10,748 nt of DNA from Saprospiraceae bacterium (GCA_013002625.1 JABDJE010000133.1:1-10748); one strand, 5' to 3'. Shown: positions 1 through 6,975, numbered from the stretch's first letter. Notes: generated from the letters alone by a model not told the origin. Numbers and translations: made by a program.

Positions 1-18
1 GGCTTTCTTATTATCCAT
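1..18 (-). CDS. Start of an unidentified gene, cut by the window edge
   Basis: Only six codons are inside the window, reading MDNKKA on the minus strand. The start is credible because an AAGGAG Shine-Dalgarno sequence sits five bases upstream of the ATG. The gene follows the AbgT-family transporter in the same direction, with a 47-bp gap, so co-transcription is likely. Nothing about its product can be read from six residues. By family context a hydrolase or peptidase acting on the transported compound would be unsurprising, but that is speculation. Confidence 0.6.
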
Positions 19-23
19 AATTT

Positions 24-29
24 CTCCTT
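24..29 (-). promoter_or_regulatory. Shine-Dalgarno site of the gene cut at the left edge
   Basis: The minus strand reads AAGGAG, then five bases, then ATG. It is the only canonical ribosome binding site I can see among the gene starts in this window; the others have weak or no Shine-Dalgarno sequence, as is common in Bacteroidota. It fixes the start of the partial gene. Confidence 0.6.
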
Positions 30-31
30 GT

Positions 32-63
32 AACCTGAAACTTAAAACCTGAAACTTAAAACC
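32..63. repeat. 14-bp direct repeat, about 2.3 copies, between abgT and the next gene
   Basis: The unit CCTGAAACTTAAAA is present twice without mismatch at 34-47 and 48-61, with partial units on both sides. It fills most of the 47-bp gap between the abgT stop codon and the Shine-Dalgarno site of the following gene, so it would lie in the intercistronic mRNA. It is not a CRISPR array because there are no spacers. It may be a slippage-prone simple repeat. Confidence 0.75.
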
Positions 64-65
64 CA

Positions 66-1610
66 CTACCCATATATATAACTCGCCTGTAAACCTAATG
101 GTACACCACTTACCCAGAAGATCACCAAGAATATCGTCCAAATAATTAGCAATGCAATGGAGTATGGAATCATGATCGACACCAATGTTCCAATGCCCGT
201 CTTCTTAAAGTAGCGTTGACAAAAGACAACGACCAATGGGAAATATGGCATCAATGGCGTAATGATATTGGTTGAGGAATCCCCTACCCTGTATGCGGCT
301 TGTGTTAACTCCGCCGAGTAACCCAATTGCATCAACATCGGCACAAAGATCGGTGCCAATAAAGCCCATTTGGCAGATGCACTGCCAACGAATAAATTGA
401 CGAAACCCGTTAAGAATATAATTCCAGCTATCGTAACAGGGCCCGGCAAACTCAGGGCCTTAAGCGCTGTGGCCCCTTTGATCGCCAGCAATGCGCCCAG
501 ATTGGAACTCGCAAAAGCATTTATAAATAAGGCACAGAAAAATGCCATCACTATATAATAGGCCATGCCTTCCATAGCCTTGGACATGTCATCTATGACA
601 TCTTTGCTCTTTTGATAACTATTCGCGAAATAGCCATAAATCACCCCAGGCAATAAAAAGAAGATGAAGATCAGCGGCACTATAGATTGCATAATCGGCG
701 CTGAAAAGGAAGATATCTTGCCGTCCGCATCCCGGAATGGAGAGTCTTCAGGCAAAAGCGTCAAACTGAATAATACAAATAAGGCGACCGAGATCAATGT
801 TGCCAGCCAGAACCCCTTCTTTTCTTTGGCCGAAATGCTACTCATATCCGGAGCAGCTTCAATATCATCATCGACGGGTGCTGTACGTTTTAATCTTGGT
901 TCTATTATCTTATCCGTTATATACCATCCAAGCAGCGTCACCAAGATGCTCGAACAAGCCGTGAAATAATAGTTACACAATGGGTTGATTTGAATATCGC
1001 CATCTATAATTTGTGCAGCCGGTTGTGTGAATCCTTGCAATAGCGGATCCAAAGCAGACGGCAATGGATTGGCACTAAAGCCCCCTGAAACACCAGCAAA
1101 CGCAGCTGCAATTCCTGCCAGTGGGTGCCTTCCCGCAGCATAGAATATGATACCTCCTAAAGGAATTACTAATACATAACCCGCATCGATTGCCGAATGT
1201 GAAATGATACCAACGAAAATGACCATCGGTGTAAGCAATGCCTTGGGTGTCTTTGAAAGCATCATCTTCAGCCCCGTATTGATATAGCCCGAACCATCAG
1301 CAACACCGACACCCAACATGGCCACCAATACAACACCCAAAGGCGCAAAACTGGTAAAGGTATTCACCATATTCGCCAAGAAATTAGCCATGGCGTCACC
1401 CGTCAGAAGATTCTGAATTTTGATGGCCTCACCCGTTCTCGGATTAATGTCTGAAAACTCAATGGGTGCCATAAAGGCTGATATCACCCAGACCAATACC
1501 AAACTGATGAAGAATAGTATAGCGGGGTCTGGTAATTTATTACCAATCTTCTCTATCACATTTAGCATACGGGTTACAAAACCCTTTTTGTCTTGATTGC
1601 TTTCGCTCAT
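66..1610 (-). CDS. abgT: AbgT-family transporter
   Basis: This is a 514-residue polytopic inner-membrane protein of the AbgT family, named for E. coli AbgT (p-aminobenzoyl-glutamate uptake); other members, MtrF and YdaH, have been described as sulfonamide exporters. Family hallmarks are a conserved segment at about 144-190 (GYVLVIPLGG, then GGFSANP and SALDP with Asp188), a GSASAKWALLAP segment at 409-420 with Ser412 and Trp415, and a YRVGDSSTNIITPLMPYFP segment at 440-458 with Arg441 and Asp444. These appear to match the residues reported as important in MtrF, judged from memory. Hydrophobic segments run through most of the chain, with a charged loop at about 238-266. Length is normal for the family. 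The start lacks a clear Shine-Dalgarno site. A TATGTTTTG stretch at 1681-1689 on the minus strand resembles the Bacteroidota -7 element, but this is weak. Substrate and direction of transport cannot be read from sequence. Confidence 0.93.
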   Translation of the reverse strand: MSESNQDKKGFVTRMLNVIEKIGNKLPDPAILFFISLVLVWVISAFMAPIEFSDINPRTGEAIKIQNLLTGDAMANFLANMVNTFTSFAPLGVVLVAMLGVGVADGSGYINTGLKMMLSKTPKALLTPMVIFVGIISHSAIDAGYVLVIPLGGIIFYAAGRHPLAGIAAAFAGVSGGFSANPLPSALDPLLQGFTQPAAQIIDGDIQINPLCNYYFTACSSILVTLLGWYITDKIIEPRLKRTAPVDDDIEAAPDMSSISAKEKKGFWLATLISVALFVLFSLTLLPEDSPFRDADGKISSFSAPIMQSIVPLIFIFFLLPGVIYGYFANSYQKSKDVIDDMSKAMEGMAYYIVMAFFCALFINAFASSNLGALLAIKGATALKALSLPGPVTIAGIIFLTGFVNLFVGSASAKWALLAPIFVPMLMQLGYSAELTQAAYRVGDSSTNIITPLMPYFPLVVVFCQRYFKKTGIGTLVSIMIPYSIALLIIWTIFLVIFWVSGVPLGLQASYIYG

Positions 1611-1732
1611 TGGATGTTCGTTAAATTTCGAAAGGTTCTAAAATATCCTTTTTTGTTCTTTTTCTACCAAGTATGCTGGACAAAACATAAAAAGTCTATT
1701 AAAATTATTGATTGAACGCTATGCTGTTCGAC

Positions 1733-1969
1733 ATGTGAAGTATATCCAAGAATAAAGACAGGGCAAGTCTTTAAATATATTCATGTCTTGAAGTAAATCA
1801 TTGCATTTTAACCTCAGGGTCTGCCATGAAGTATATTATTGCATTCTAAATTTCGGGCAAGCCCTGAAGGCGTAACGAAGTGAAGTCCTTCATTGACTTA
1901 ATATGAAGTTTAAATATTTCAAGGTATTGTAGGGCGTGCCCTGAAGGCGAAACGAAGTGAAGTCCTTCA
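1733..1969. repeat. Degenerate intergenic repeat array between the two transporter genes
   Basis: The 356-bp gap at 1611-1966 contains no gene. From about 1733 it holds at least four diverged copies of one element, each beginning TGAAGT with an AT-rich stretch and leading to a GC-rich core such as GGGCAAGCCC or AGGGCGTGCC. Copies lie at about 1733-1769, 1786-1825, 1825-1892 and 1902-1969. The last two share a 77-bp period. Their 32-bp ends, at 1861-1892 and 1938-1969, differ at a single base (1873 versus 1950). The two middle AT-rich parts, 1789-1810 and 1827-1848, match at 19 of 22 positions. I see nothing notable in 1611-1732. The pattern suggests a dispersed, REP-like or MITE-like element of the host genome. 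Confidence 0.7.
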
Positions 1970-1972
1970 GGG
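1939..1972 (-). terminator. Candidate 3' hairpin enclosing the symporter stop codon
   Basis: The arms CCCTGAAGG (1939-1947) and CCTTCAGGG (1964-1972) are perfect complements separated by 16 bases. The symporter stop codon TGA occupies 1967-1969, inside one arm. No U-run follows, so intrinsic termination is doubtful; a 3'-end mRNA protecting hairpin or a repeat-borne structure is equally likely. A small AGGGC/GCCCT hairpin (1931-1942) overlaps the far side of the arm. The 1861-1892 copy of this repeat keeps only about six base pairs of the stem. Confidence 0.4.
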
Positions 1973-3445
1973 GTAGATTTTTGAAAACACCCACCCCATA
2001 ATAATCGCTATCAGAAACGAAGGCGCCAAGACATCAAGCTGCACAAAGTAAGGTCCAATGCCCTCTATATTTGGAACCACAAACTTGAAAAATGGAACGC
2101 ATAGAAAACCAGAGATCATCGAGGCCATGGCGCCTGCTTCAGAATAGCCCTTCCAAAATAAAGTCAGAATAATGACAGGGCAAAAGGAAGCTGCTATGCC
2201 CGACCACCCAAAAATAATCATCCAGAACACTGTCCTCGTTGGCGAATTGACCGCAATGATGAGCGCCAAAACCAGTGCAAGTGTGGCCATGATGAGTGTC
2301 ACTTTCCTTGTCATGCCAGATAAGTCTATATCCGGAATTTCGGGATGAAAAACCTTCTGATAGAAGTCTCTGGTTATGGCGCTGGATGCAATTACCAACA
2401 ATGAATCTATCGTAGACATGATGGCTGAAAGCACAACAGCGACATAAATGGCAACCAGGATGTACGGCAAAAAATTATCCGTCATGATAGAAAGCACATT
2501 TTCCCCAGCGTTACCTAGTATAGCTTCAGGGTCCTGACCACTTTCGGTAAAAAGTATCCTAGCCAGTATCCCGATCGTCACGGCAGCCGCATCCGTTAAG
2601 AGCGTAAAAATGACAGCCACCCATTTGCCTTTATCAATTTCACTTTCATTTTTTACAGACATGAACCGCACATAGACCTGAGGTGATCCCAGGAAGCCCA
2701 ATCCAATCATAGCAAACCCTAACATAGTAGCCACATTCATCCACACATCTTCACTTGTACCCCAGAGGTTTGTGAGGCTTGGATCAATTTGATTCAAACT
2801 TGCAATGATAGAAGTTGTGCCTTCCATTGAGAAGAATACCACAATTGGCAGGAGCACCAGTCCAATAAACATAAGCACACCCTGAAACATATCGGACCAG
2901 ACTGCTGCCACAAATCCACCAATAAAAATGTAGACCAATACAATTAGAAATCCAATAATGGCACCGGTATAGTAATCAATACCCATCATGGATTCAAAGG
3001 CCTTGCCGGTAACATCGATTTGAGAGGCAACATAAATTACAACAAACACCGAAAGGATGGTGGATGCTAATATGCGCAGGTTTTTCTTTTGCGATTTGAA
3101 ATGACTTTCCAGATAATCCGGAATTGTGATGGCATTATATTCATCTGATTTACGTTTAAAGCGCTTGGCCATAAACCACCAGGATATAGCGACACCCAAC
3201 ACTTCACCCACCACAACCCAATAGGTAGAAAGGCCAGATATGGCACCCATACCGGTCAAACCAATTAATAACCACCCGGACTCTCCTGTTGCGCGTGCTG
3301 AAAATGCCACAGCCAGAAAACCCATTTTCTTTCCTCCCACATAGTAGTCGCTCATGCTGTTGACTCGCCTTGATGCGAATACGCCTATGAGGAACAGAAT
3401 TAGAATATAAAGACCTAATGCAATTATTTTGGATACTTCAACCAT
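1967..3445 (-). CDS. putP: Sodium:solute symporter, PutP-like (SSS family)
   Basis: This 492-residue inner-membrane protein belongs to the sodium:solute symporter family and most resembles the proline symporter PutP. Visible landmarks are SDYYVGGKKMG at 32-42, SARATGESGWLLIGLTG at 49-65, TIPDYLESHF at 107-116, FIGGFVAAVWSDMFQG at 174-189, GSPQVYVRFMSVK at 253-265 and SAIMSTIDSLLVIASSAITRDFYQK at 340-364. About 13 hydrophobic segments fit the family fold, and length matches E. coli PutP (about 502). Ser344-Thr345 correspond to the sodium-site pair Ser340-Thr341 of PutP. The position equivalent to sodium-ligand Asp55 appears to be Gly54, with Glu55 next to it, so the exact substrate and ion site may differ from true PutP. 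The C-terminus ends at the repeat element that supplies its stop codon. Start is the first ATG after a candidate promoter; no strong Shine-Dalgarno site. Confidence 0.9.
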   Translation of the reverse strand: MVEVSKIIALGLYILILFLIGVFASRRVNSMSDYYVGGKKMGFLAVAFSARATGESGWLLIGLTGMGAISGLSTYWVVVGEVLGVAISWWFMAKRFKRKSDEYNAITIPDYLESHFKSQKKNLRILASTILSVFVVIYVASQIDVTGKAFESMMGIDYYTGAIIGFLIVLVYIFIGGFVAAVWSDMFQGVLMFIGLVLLPIVVFFSMEGTTSIIASLNQIDPSLTNLWGTSEDVWMNVATMLGFAMIGLGFLGSPQVYVRFMSVKNESEIDKGKWVAVIFTLLTDAAAVTIGILARILFTESGQDPEAILGNAGENVLSIMTDNFLPYILVAIYVAVVLSAIMSTIDSLLVIASSAITRDFYQKVFHPEIPDIDLSGMTRKVTLIMATLALVLALIIAVNSPTRTVFWMIIFGWSGIAASFCPVIILTLFWKGYSEAGAMASMISGFLCVPFFKFVVPNIEGIGPYFVQLDVLAPSFLIAIIMGWVFSKIYP

Positions 3446-3458
3446 ACTCTAATGTAAG

Positions 3459-3491
3459 ATTATAATACTCGAAGCCCTGAGGGGCTGTCAA
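3459..3491 (-). promoter_or_regulatory. Candidate promoter of the symporter, with a palindrome in its spacer
   Basis: The minus strand has TTGACA (3486-3491) followed by TATTATAAT. Reading TATTAT (3462-3467) as the -10 gives an 18-bp spacer; reading TATAAT (3459-3464) gives 21. The spacer holds the inverted repeat AGCCC-CTCA-GGGCT (3473-3486). The ATG is about 13-16 bases downstream of the -10, leaving a short leader. Bacteroidota promoters usually follow TTG...TAnnTTTG, so this classic-looking box may be fortuitous. Confidence 0.3.
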
Positions 3492-3636
3492 GAATTATCT
3501 GTTGGTATGGATCCGTTTATATTCTAAAAAGATGATTTCGGTTATAACCTTTAAGAAATATATAGGATATGTACAATGATAATTGAGTAGATTAAATAAA
3601 TCACTGTAAGTTGAAAATCTGGGTGATGGTGGAGAT

Positions 3637-3652
3637 ACTTAGGTACCTAAGT
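3637..3652. repeat. Perfect 16-bp palindrome just after the protease stop codon
   Basis: ACTTAGGTACCTAAGT is a perfect palindrome beginning two bases after the metalloprotease TAA (3655-3657) on the minus strand. As RNA it could form a six-pair stem with a GUAC loop. No U-run follows, so it is not a standard intrinsic terminator. It may mark the end of the two-gene operon or be a protein binding site in the 209-bp gap before the symporter, which otherwise looks featureless. Confidence 0.5.
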
Positions 3653-3654
3653 GA

Positions 3655-4986
3655 TTAATAGAAGGATGCCACTTCTTTAATTCTATTTTTTACCAGCTTT
3701 ATATTATTTGCATCACGTACACTACCCAGGAAAAAGTTTTTGTAAGGTGTTTGAGGATTTGACCACTCATTAAACCTCAAGCATCCACAACAATTAGATG
3801 TGGACATTAAAGTCATAACCCTCCAACTATCATTTATATAACCATGATTAGAATCATTTGAATTAACGTTTAAAGAGCATTTATCATGACGCGCTCCAAG
3901 AACATGACCTACCTCATGAGGGAAAGTATAACTCCTAGACATATACCTGTAATTCATAAAAATATATGCATTCTCTTTTGCAGCATAAATCTGTTTTGTC
4001 AAGCCTCTCTTGCTGTTGTTATTTATAACCAATATCATTATATCACCCATATATCGATCACGTATATTCTTGACCTTGTCTTCTTTTGGCCATTCATCTC
4101 TACACTTTGCCCATTCATTGGACTGAAAGTCAGTTTTAAAGGTATGTACTAATCGTAACTCAACATTGTCTAATCCACTGTTACTAAAAGCCGAATTGGC
4201 TTCTAATATCATCCTTCGAATCTTTTTCTCTATAGTGTTTTTTGCTAACGCAAATACTGCATCAGTATATGCCACAATCACATCAATAAATATTATTTCA
4301 CTCTCATCAAATTCTTCAGCTTCCATTAATACGCTCCTATCAATCTCATCTTTAAATATATTAGGATGCATTTCGTCGGAGTCGACTACCTCAACAATAA
4401 GTTGTTGTCCTCCTTCCAATGGAATGATATCAAATTCTCCATCATTCGAAATAATTGTTCCTGATAAGTTGTTTTCCTTATCGAGAAATAAATTTACAAT
4501 ACCATCATCATCTACCGTTCCTATGAATGTGGTTCCAAACTTATTCTCATTAACAACACTTTTCTTCACATTAAATTTTTCAAATAATTCTAAGTTTAAA
4601 GTGAAGGAAGATTCTTCGCTTGCAGCATTAGTGAGTAAGTTTTTTGTTCGCTCTTCAGATATTAAAGAGGTGATAAAATACTCTCCATTATTTTGATTAA
4701 AAGTAGATAAGATTTGATTCAGTTGATTAGCAGAATTGTATAACTCCACTGGATAAATCAAGTCTGTTTCTCCATAAATTGGTATTCGGTTATTTTCATA
4801 GTTCTCCGTATGGATTTCAGCAGATCTGGGCAATTGACTCAAAAAAGCAGAATCAATTTCAATTCTGGACTCATATCCAGACTTTGTCAATATAGTTACA
4901 TTTGGAATTGTATCCACAATCTGCCCAATTTGACTTATTAATGCGTAGGGGCAGAAATAACAAATCAACATTAATTTGTTTCTCAT
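3655..4986 (-). CDS. Secreted metzincin-type zinc metalloprotease (reprolysin-like)
   Basis: This 443-residue protein has a hydrophobic N-terminus (about 1-20) consistent with a signal peptide. A beta-rich N-terminal region (about 130-205, including GTTFIGTVDDDGIVNLFLD and an IIPLEGGQQL segment) looks like a protease prodomain. The catalytic domain starts near 232 (IFIDVIVAYTDA) and carries the metzincin zinc site HEVGHVLGARHD at 357-368: His357, His361 and His367 as ligands, Glu358 as catalytic base. A Met-turn candidate follows (MTLMS, 391-395), then cysteines 399, 400 and 402 and a WSNP stretch at 408-411 like the SNP segment of reprolysin-like bacterial proteases. All zinc-site residues are present, so it should be active. 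There is no C-terminal sorting domain after the catalytic domain; the chain ends at 443. Its ATG overlaps the stop codon of the upstream gene, implying coupled translation. Asn-rich and AT-rich relative to the transporters. Confidence 0.88.
   Translation of the reverse strand: MRNKLMLICYFCPYALISQIGQIVDTIPNVTILTKSGYESRIEIDSAFLSQLPRSAEIHTENYENNRIPIYGETDLIYPVELYNSANQLNQILSTFNQNNGEYFITSLISEERTKNLLTNAASEESSFTLNLELFEKFNVKKSVVNENKFGTTFIGTVDDDGIVNLFLDKENNLSGTIISNDGEFDIIPLEGGQQLIVEVVDSDEMHPNIFKDEIDRSVLMEAEEFDESEIIFIDVIVAYTDAVFALAKNTIEKKIRRMILEANSAFSNSGLDNVELRLVHTFKTDFQSNEWAKCRDEWPKEDKVKNIRDRYMGDIMILVINNNSKRGLTKQIYAAKENAYIFMNYRYMSRSYTFPHEVGHVLGARHDKCSLNVNSNDSNHGYINDSWRVMTLMSTSNCCGCLRFNEWSNPQTPYKNFFLGSVRDANNIKLVKNRIKEVASFY
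4983..4986 (-). other. ATGA stop/start overlap coupling two genes
   Basis: The minus strand reads ...TTATGAGA: TGA ends the upstream envelope protein gene and ATG starts the metalloprotease, sharing two bases. No Shine-Dalgarno sequence precedes the ATG, so protease translation probably depends on ribosomes terminating at the upstream gene. This supports a single operon with linked expression of the two products. Confidence 0.8.
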
Positions 4987-6509
4987 AATCTATACTGGAG
5001 TCCAATAAATCCTTGATCAAATAATCCAATAGCGTTTTTAACTCCTTCTTCAAACTCCGTAGTGGATTTTACAGCATCACCTACATTGAGGTCTTTAAGT
5101 TCTTCATTAGTATTAAAGAACGTTCCAATAGAAAATGAAAATCTTCCATTAGCTACAGGGAGTGTGAATCCTATTCCCAATAAAATATTTGAGCGATCTT
5201 TGAGCGGATCTACTCCTAATTGAAGCATAGGATGGAAATCTGAATCCGGTAAGAATTCAAGATTTAGAAATAAAGCAGTAGACAAACCTTCTGATTCAAT
5301 AGAGTCCATAGTAACGATAAGCTGATCAGATTCATTGGTTGTTAATCCAAACCTTTCCAGTGAAACTCCAAGCGCATAATAACTTCCTAAACCAACACTT
5401 GGTTTAATTATCTTCTTTCTTCTAAAATTCAAACGATGAGCCTTTTTATTATCAGTAGATTTTAAAGATATCTTTCCATCTTCAATAGCGTTTTCTACAA
5501 TATCAATATTTAATTGATAGTTATATCCTCTATCAAGTTTTATAGACTTATCAAGTTTTAAATAGTTTTTATCTCCTTTCGTTTTAATATCCTCATAAGA
5601 CGCTTCTACATATTTTGATAGCTTTTTTAAATCAGAGATCATTTGACTCTGTAATAAAGTGTCTTTCTTTACTGATTCAATAAACGAATTGATTTGTATT
5701 GGTATAAAATTTACTAAAATTGGAATTGAAATCTCATCCATTTCTTTAATAGTATCATTCAGTTTGTCAAGGTCCTGTTTGATAGTATTTAAATGACCTT
5801 CAAACTTGGAGTTCAATTTATTGATTGAATCTATTGCAACTTTTGCTTCATCAACTGTTTTTGCATCATATAATCTTTTTAAATCCTCCTGGATTTCTTG
5901 AATAAAACTAACCTGGGCCAAAGAGTCAGATGTAATTAACTTGGAAAATAATTTTTTAATCAAATCTAAATCATCGGCACTACTGAACTGGTCTGAAACC
6001 GAACTTATGTCAAACAATAAGTCAATCAGAATTTTAGATTTTAATGAAGGTAAAGCAATATTACTAATGACTAGTGTAAAACCCACATCTCCATTCGCAT
6101 CCATAGTACTAACGGGAGTGTTCACTGATAGAAAACCTAAATCACTTTGATTCAATTCAGATAAATTATTCAATCCAATTCCAAATTTACCAAGTAAGGC
6201 ATTTAAGAATAACTTAATATTTTCATCGTCCCCATCAGAATAAGTTGTATCACTTATTGAAATGCTGTGCTGTAGAGGGTTAGACCATTCTATATATAGA
6301 TTTGTCAGCTTGTTCTTTAGAATAAACTCATTTATATCATTAATTGAGAATTCTGTTTCATCATCACCAAATAATTGAAATTCCAAATCTTGATTTTCAT
6401 CAATATTGATATAAATCGTTCTATTCTTTATGAATTCACCTTCTTGCGAGAAGCAGTCTTCAATGAATGAAAATATTATTAGTACAAAAAAGAAGATATA
6501 CTTTGCCAT
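4983..6509 (-). CDS. Exported protein with helical middle and probable outer-membrane barrel C-terminus, family unknown
   Basis: I do not recognise the family of this 508-residue protein. Residues 1-21 form a signal peptide (FFFVLIIFSF core, likely cleaved near CFSQ-EGE). About 25-165 is a mixed region containing a DANGDVGFTLVISN stretch at 137-150. About 175-315 is rich in heptad-like Leu/Ile and Lys/Asp/Glu and should be helical, possibly coiled coil. From about 368 alternating hydrophobic residues and turns (PSVGLGSYYALGVSLERFG; ALFLNLEFLPDSDFHPMLQLGVDP; NILLGIGFTLPVANGRFSFSIGTFF; FIGLQYRL at the end) look like strands of a small outer-membrane beta-barrel. The inferred picture is a barrel or surface-anchored protein with a helical stalk. 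It is translationally coupled to the secreted metalloprotease downstream, which could process it or use it for display. Strongly AT-rich: a hand count of 5581-5640 gives 28% G+C. Start is the first ATG before the signal peptide; no Shine-Dalgarno site. Confidence 0.85.
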   Translation of the reverse strand: MAKYIFFFVLIIFSFIEDCFSQEGEFIKNRTIYINIDENQDLEFQLFGDDETEFSINDINEFILKNKLTNLYIEWSNPLQHSISISDTTYSDGDDENIKLFLNALLGKFGIGLNNLSELNQSDLGFLSVNTPVSTMDANGDVGFTLVISNIALPSLKSKILIDLLFDISSVSDQFSSADDLDLIKKLFSKLITSDSLAQVSFIQEIQEDLKRLYDAKTVDEAKVAIDSINKLNSKFEGHLNTIKQDLDKLNDTIKEMDEISIPILVNFIPIQINSFIESVKKDTLLQSQMISDLKKLSKYVEASYEDIKTKGDKNYLKLDKSIKLDRGYNYQLNIDIVENAIEDGKISLKSTDNKKAHRLNFRRKKIIKPSVGLGSYYALGVSLERFGLTTNESDQLIVTMDSIESEGLSTALFLNLEFLPDSDFHPMLQLGVDPLKDRSNILLGIGFTLPVANGRFSFSIGTFFNTNEELKDLNVGDAVKSTTEFEEGVKNAIGLFDQGFIGLQYRL

Positions 6510-6589
6510 TACTTATTGGTTAATTATTACACAATAAGCTGCCAATAGTGTCATAAGAGGGGTACTTCTAAAATAATGAATACCAATGA

Positions 6590-6606
6590 CTTATAATAAT
6601 TATAAG
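6590..6606. repeat. AT-rich palindrome upstream of the envelope-protein/protease operon
   Basis: CTTATAATAATTATAAG has eight-base perfect arms around a single central base. It lies 81 bp before the start of the exported protein gene and 43 bp after the stop of the lipoprotein gene, both on the minus strand. It could be an operator for the operon or a weak 3' hairpin of the lipoprotein transcript; being all A/T except the end bases, it is a poor terminator. Confidence 0.35.
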
Positions 6607-6648
6607 CCCAAAAGCATCATTAGACCATCCTTGTAAGTGTAATGTCGA

Positions 6649-6975
6649 TCAGCAGTCCAGACCATTCAGACTCTCCTGGTCCTCCATGATCGCCTGTTCC
6701 GTTGACGCTGTTGTACCAGCCGGCAAGCAATTTGCATCCAACATCGCTTGTGCTTTTTCAATACGCACCATCAATGCATCCGCATAAGCATTACACAGTT
6801 CCGAATTGCTAACATCCTGAGTATAAGCCCCAAAGGCTGCCAGCATGTTGTCTGTTGCAACATTAAGCTCTGCTTGCAGTTCAGTACAATTATTGGAACT
6901 GGAGTTGTCATCATCTGAACTACAGCTTAGGAATAAAACAAAAGTCGATAAAATAAGGATTTTGAATAGCTTCAC
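6649..6975 (-). CDS. Small cysteine-rich surface lipoprotein, function unknown
   Basis: This 108-residue protein has a type II signal peptide with lipobox LFLSC, the lipidated cysteine being Cys18. It is followed directly by SSDDD, which fits the acidic Ser/Asp lipoprotein export signal that sends lipoproteins to the cell surface in Bacteroidota. The mature part (about 30-108) looks helical and has four cysteines (30, 61, 83 and the very last residue 108), suggesting two disulfides. I do not recognise a family. The start codon is GTG: an in-frame stop lies five codons upstream and the next in-frame Met is residue 44, well past the lipobox, so no ATG is possible. It precedes the envelope-protein/protease operon by 139 bp on the same strand and is transcribed away from the multidomain protein at 7237. 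The sequence does not show whether it belongs to the operon. Confidence 0.8.
   Translation of the reverse strand: MKLFKILILSTFVLFLSCSSDDDNSSSNNCTELQAELNVATDNMLAAFGAYTQDVSNSELCNAYADALMVRIEKAQAMLDANCLPAGTTASTEQAIMEDQESLNGLDC

Noticed and set aside
32..63. Possible CRISPR-like repeat
   Set aside because: The units are directly adjacent with no spacers and only 14 bp long.
4166..4696. 176-codon plus-strand frame rich in Ser and Asn
   Set aside because: It is antisense to the metalloprotease gene, whose catalytic motif and prodomain fix the coding strand.
4871..5053. 60-codon minus-strand frame spanning the junction of the exported protein and the protease
   Set aside because: It lies wholly over two real genes joined by ATGA and shows no features of its own.
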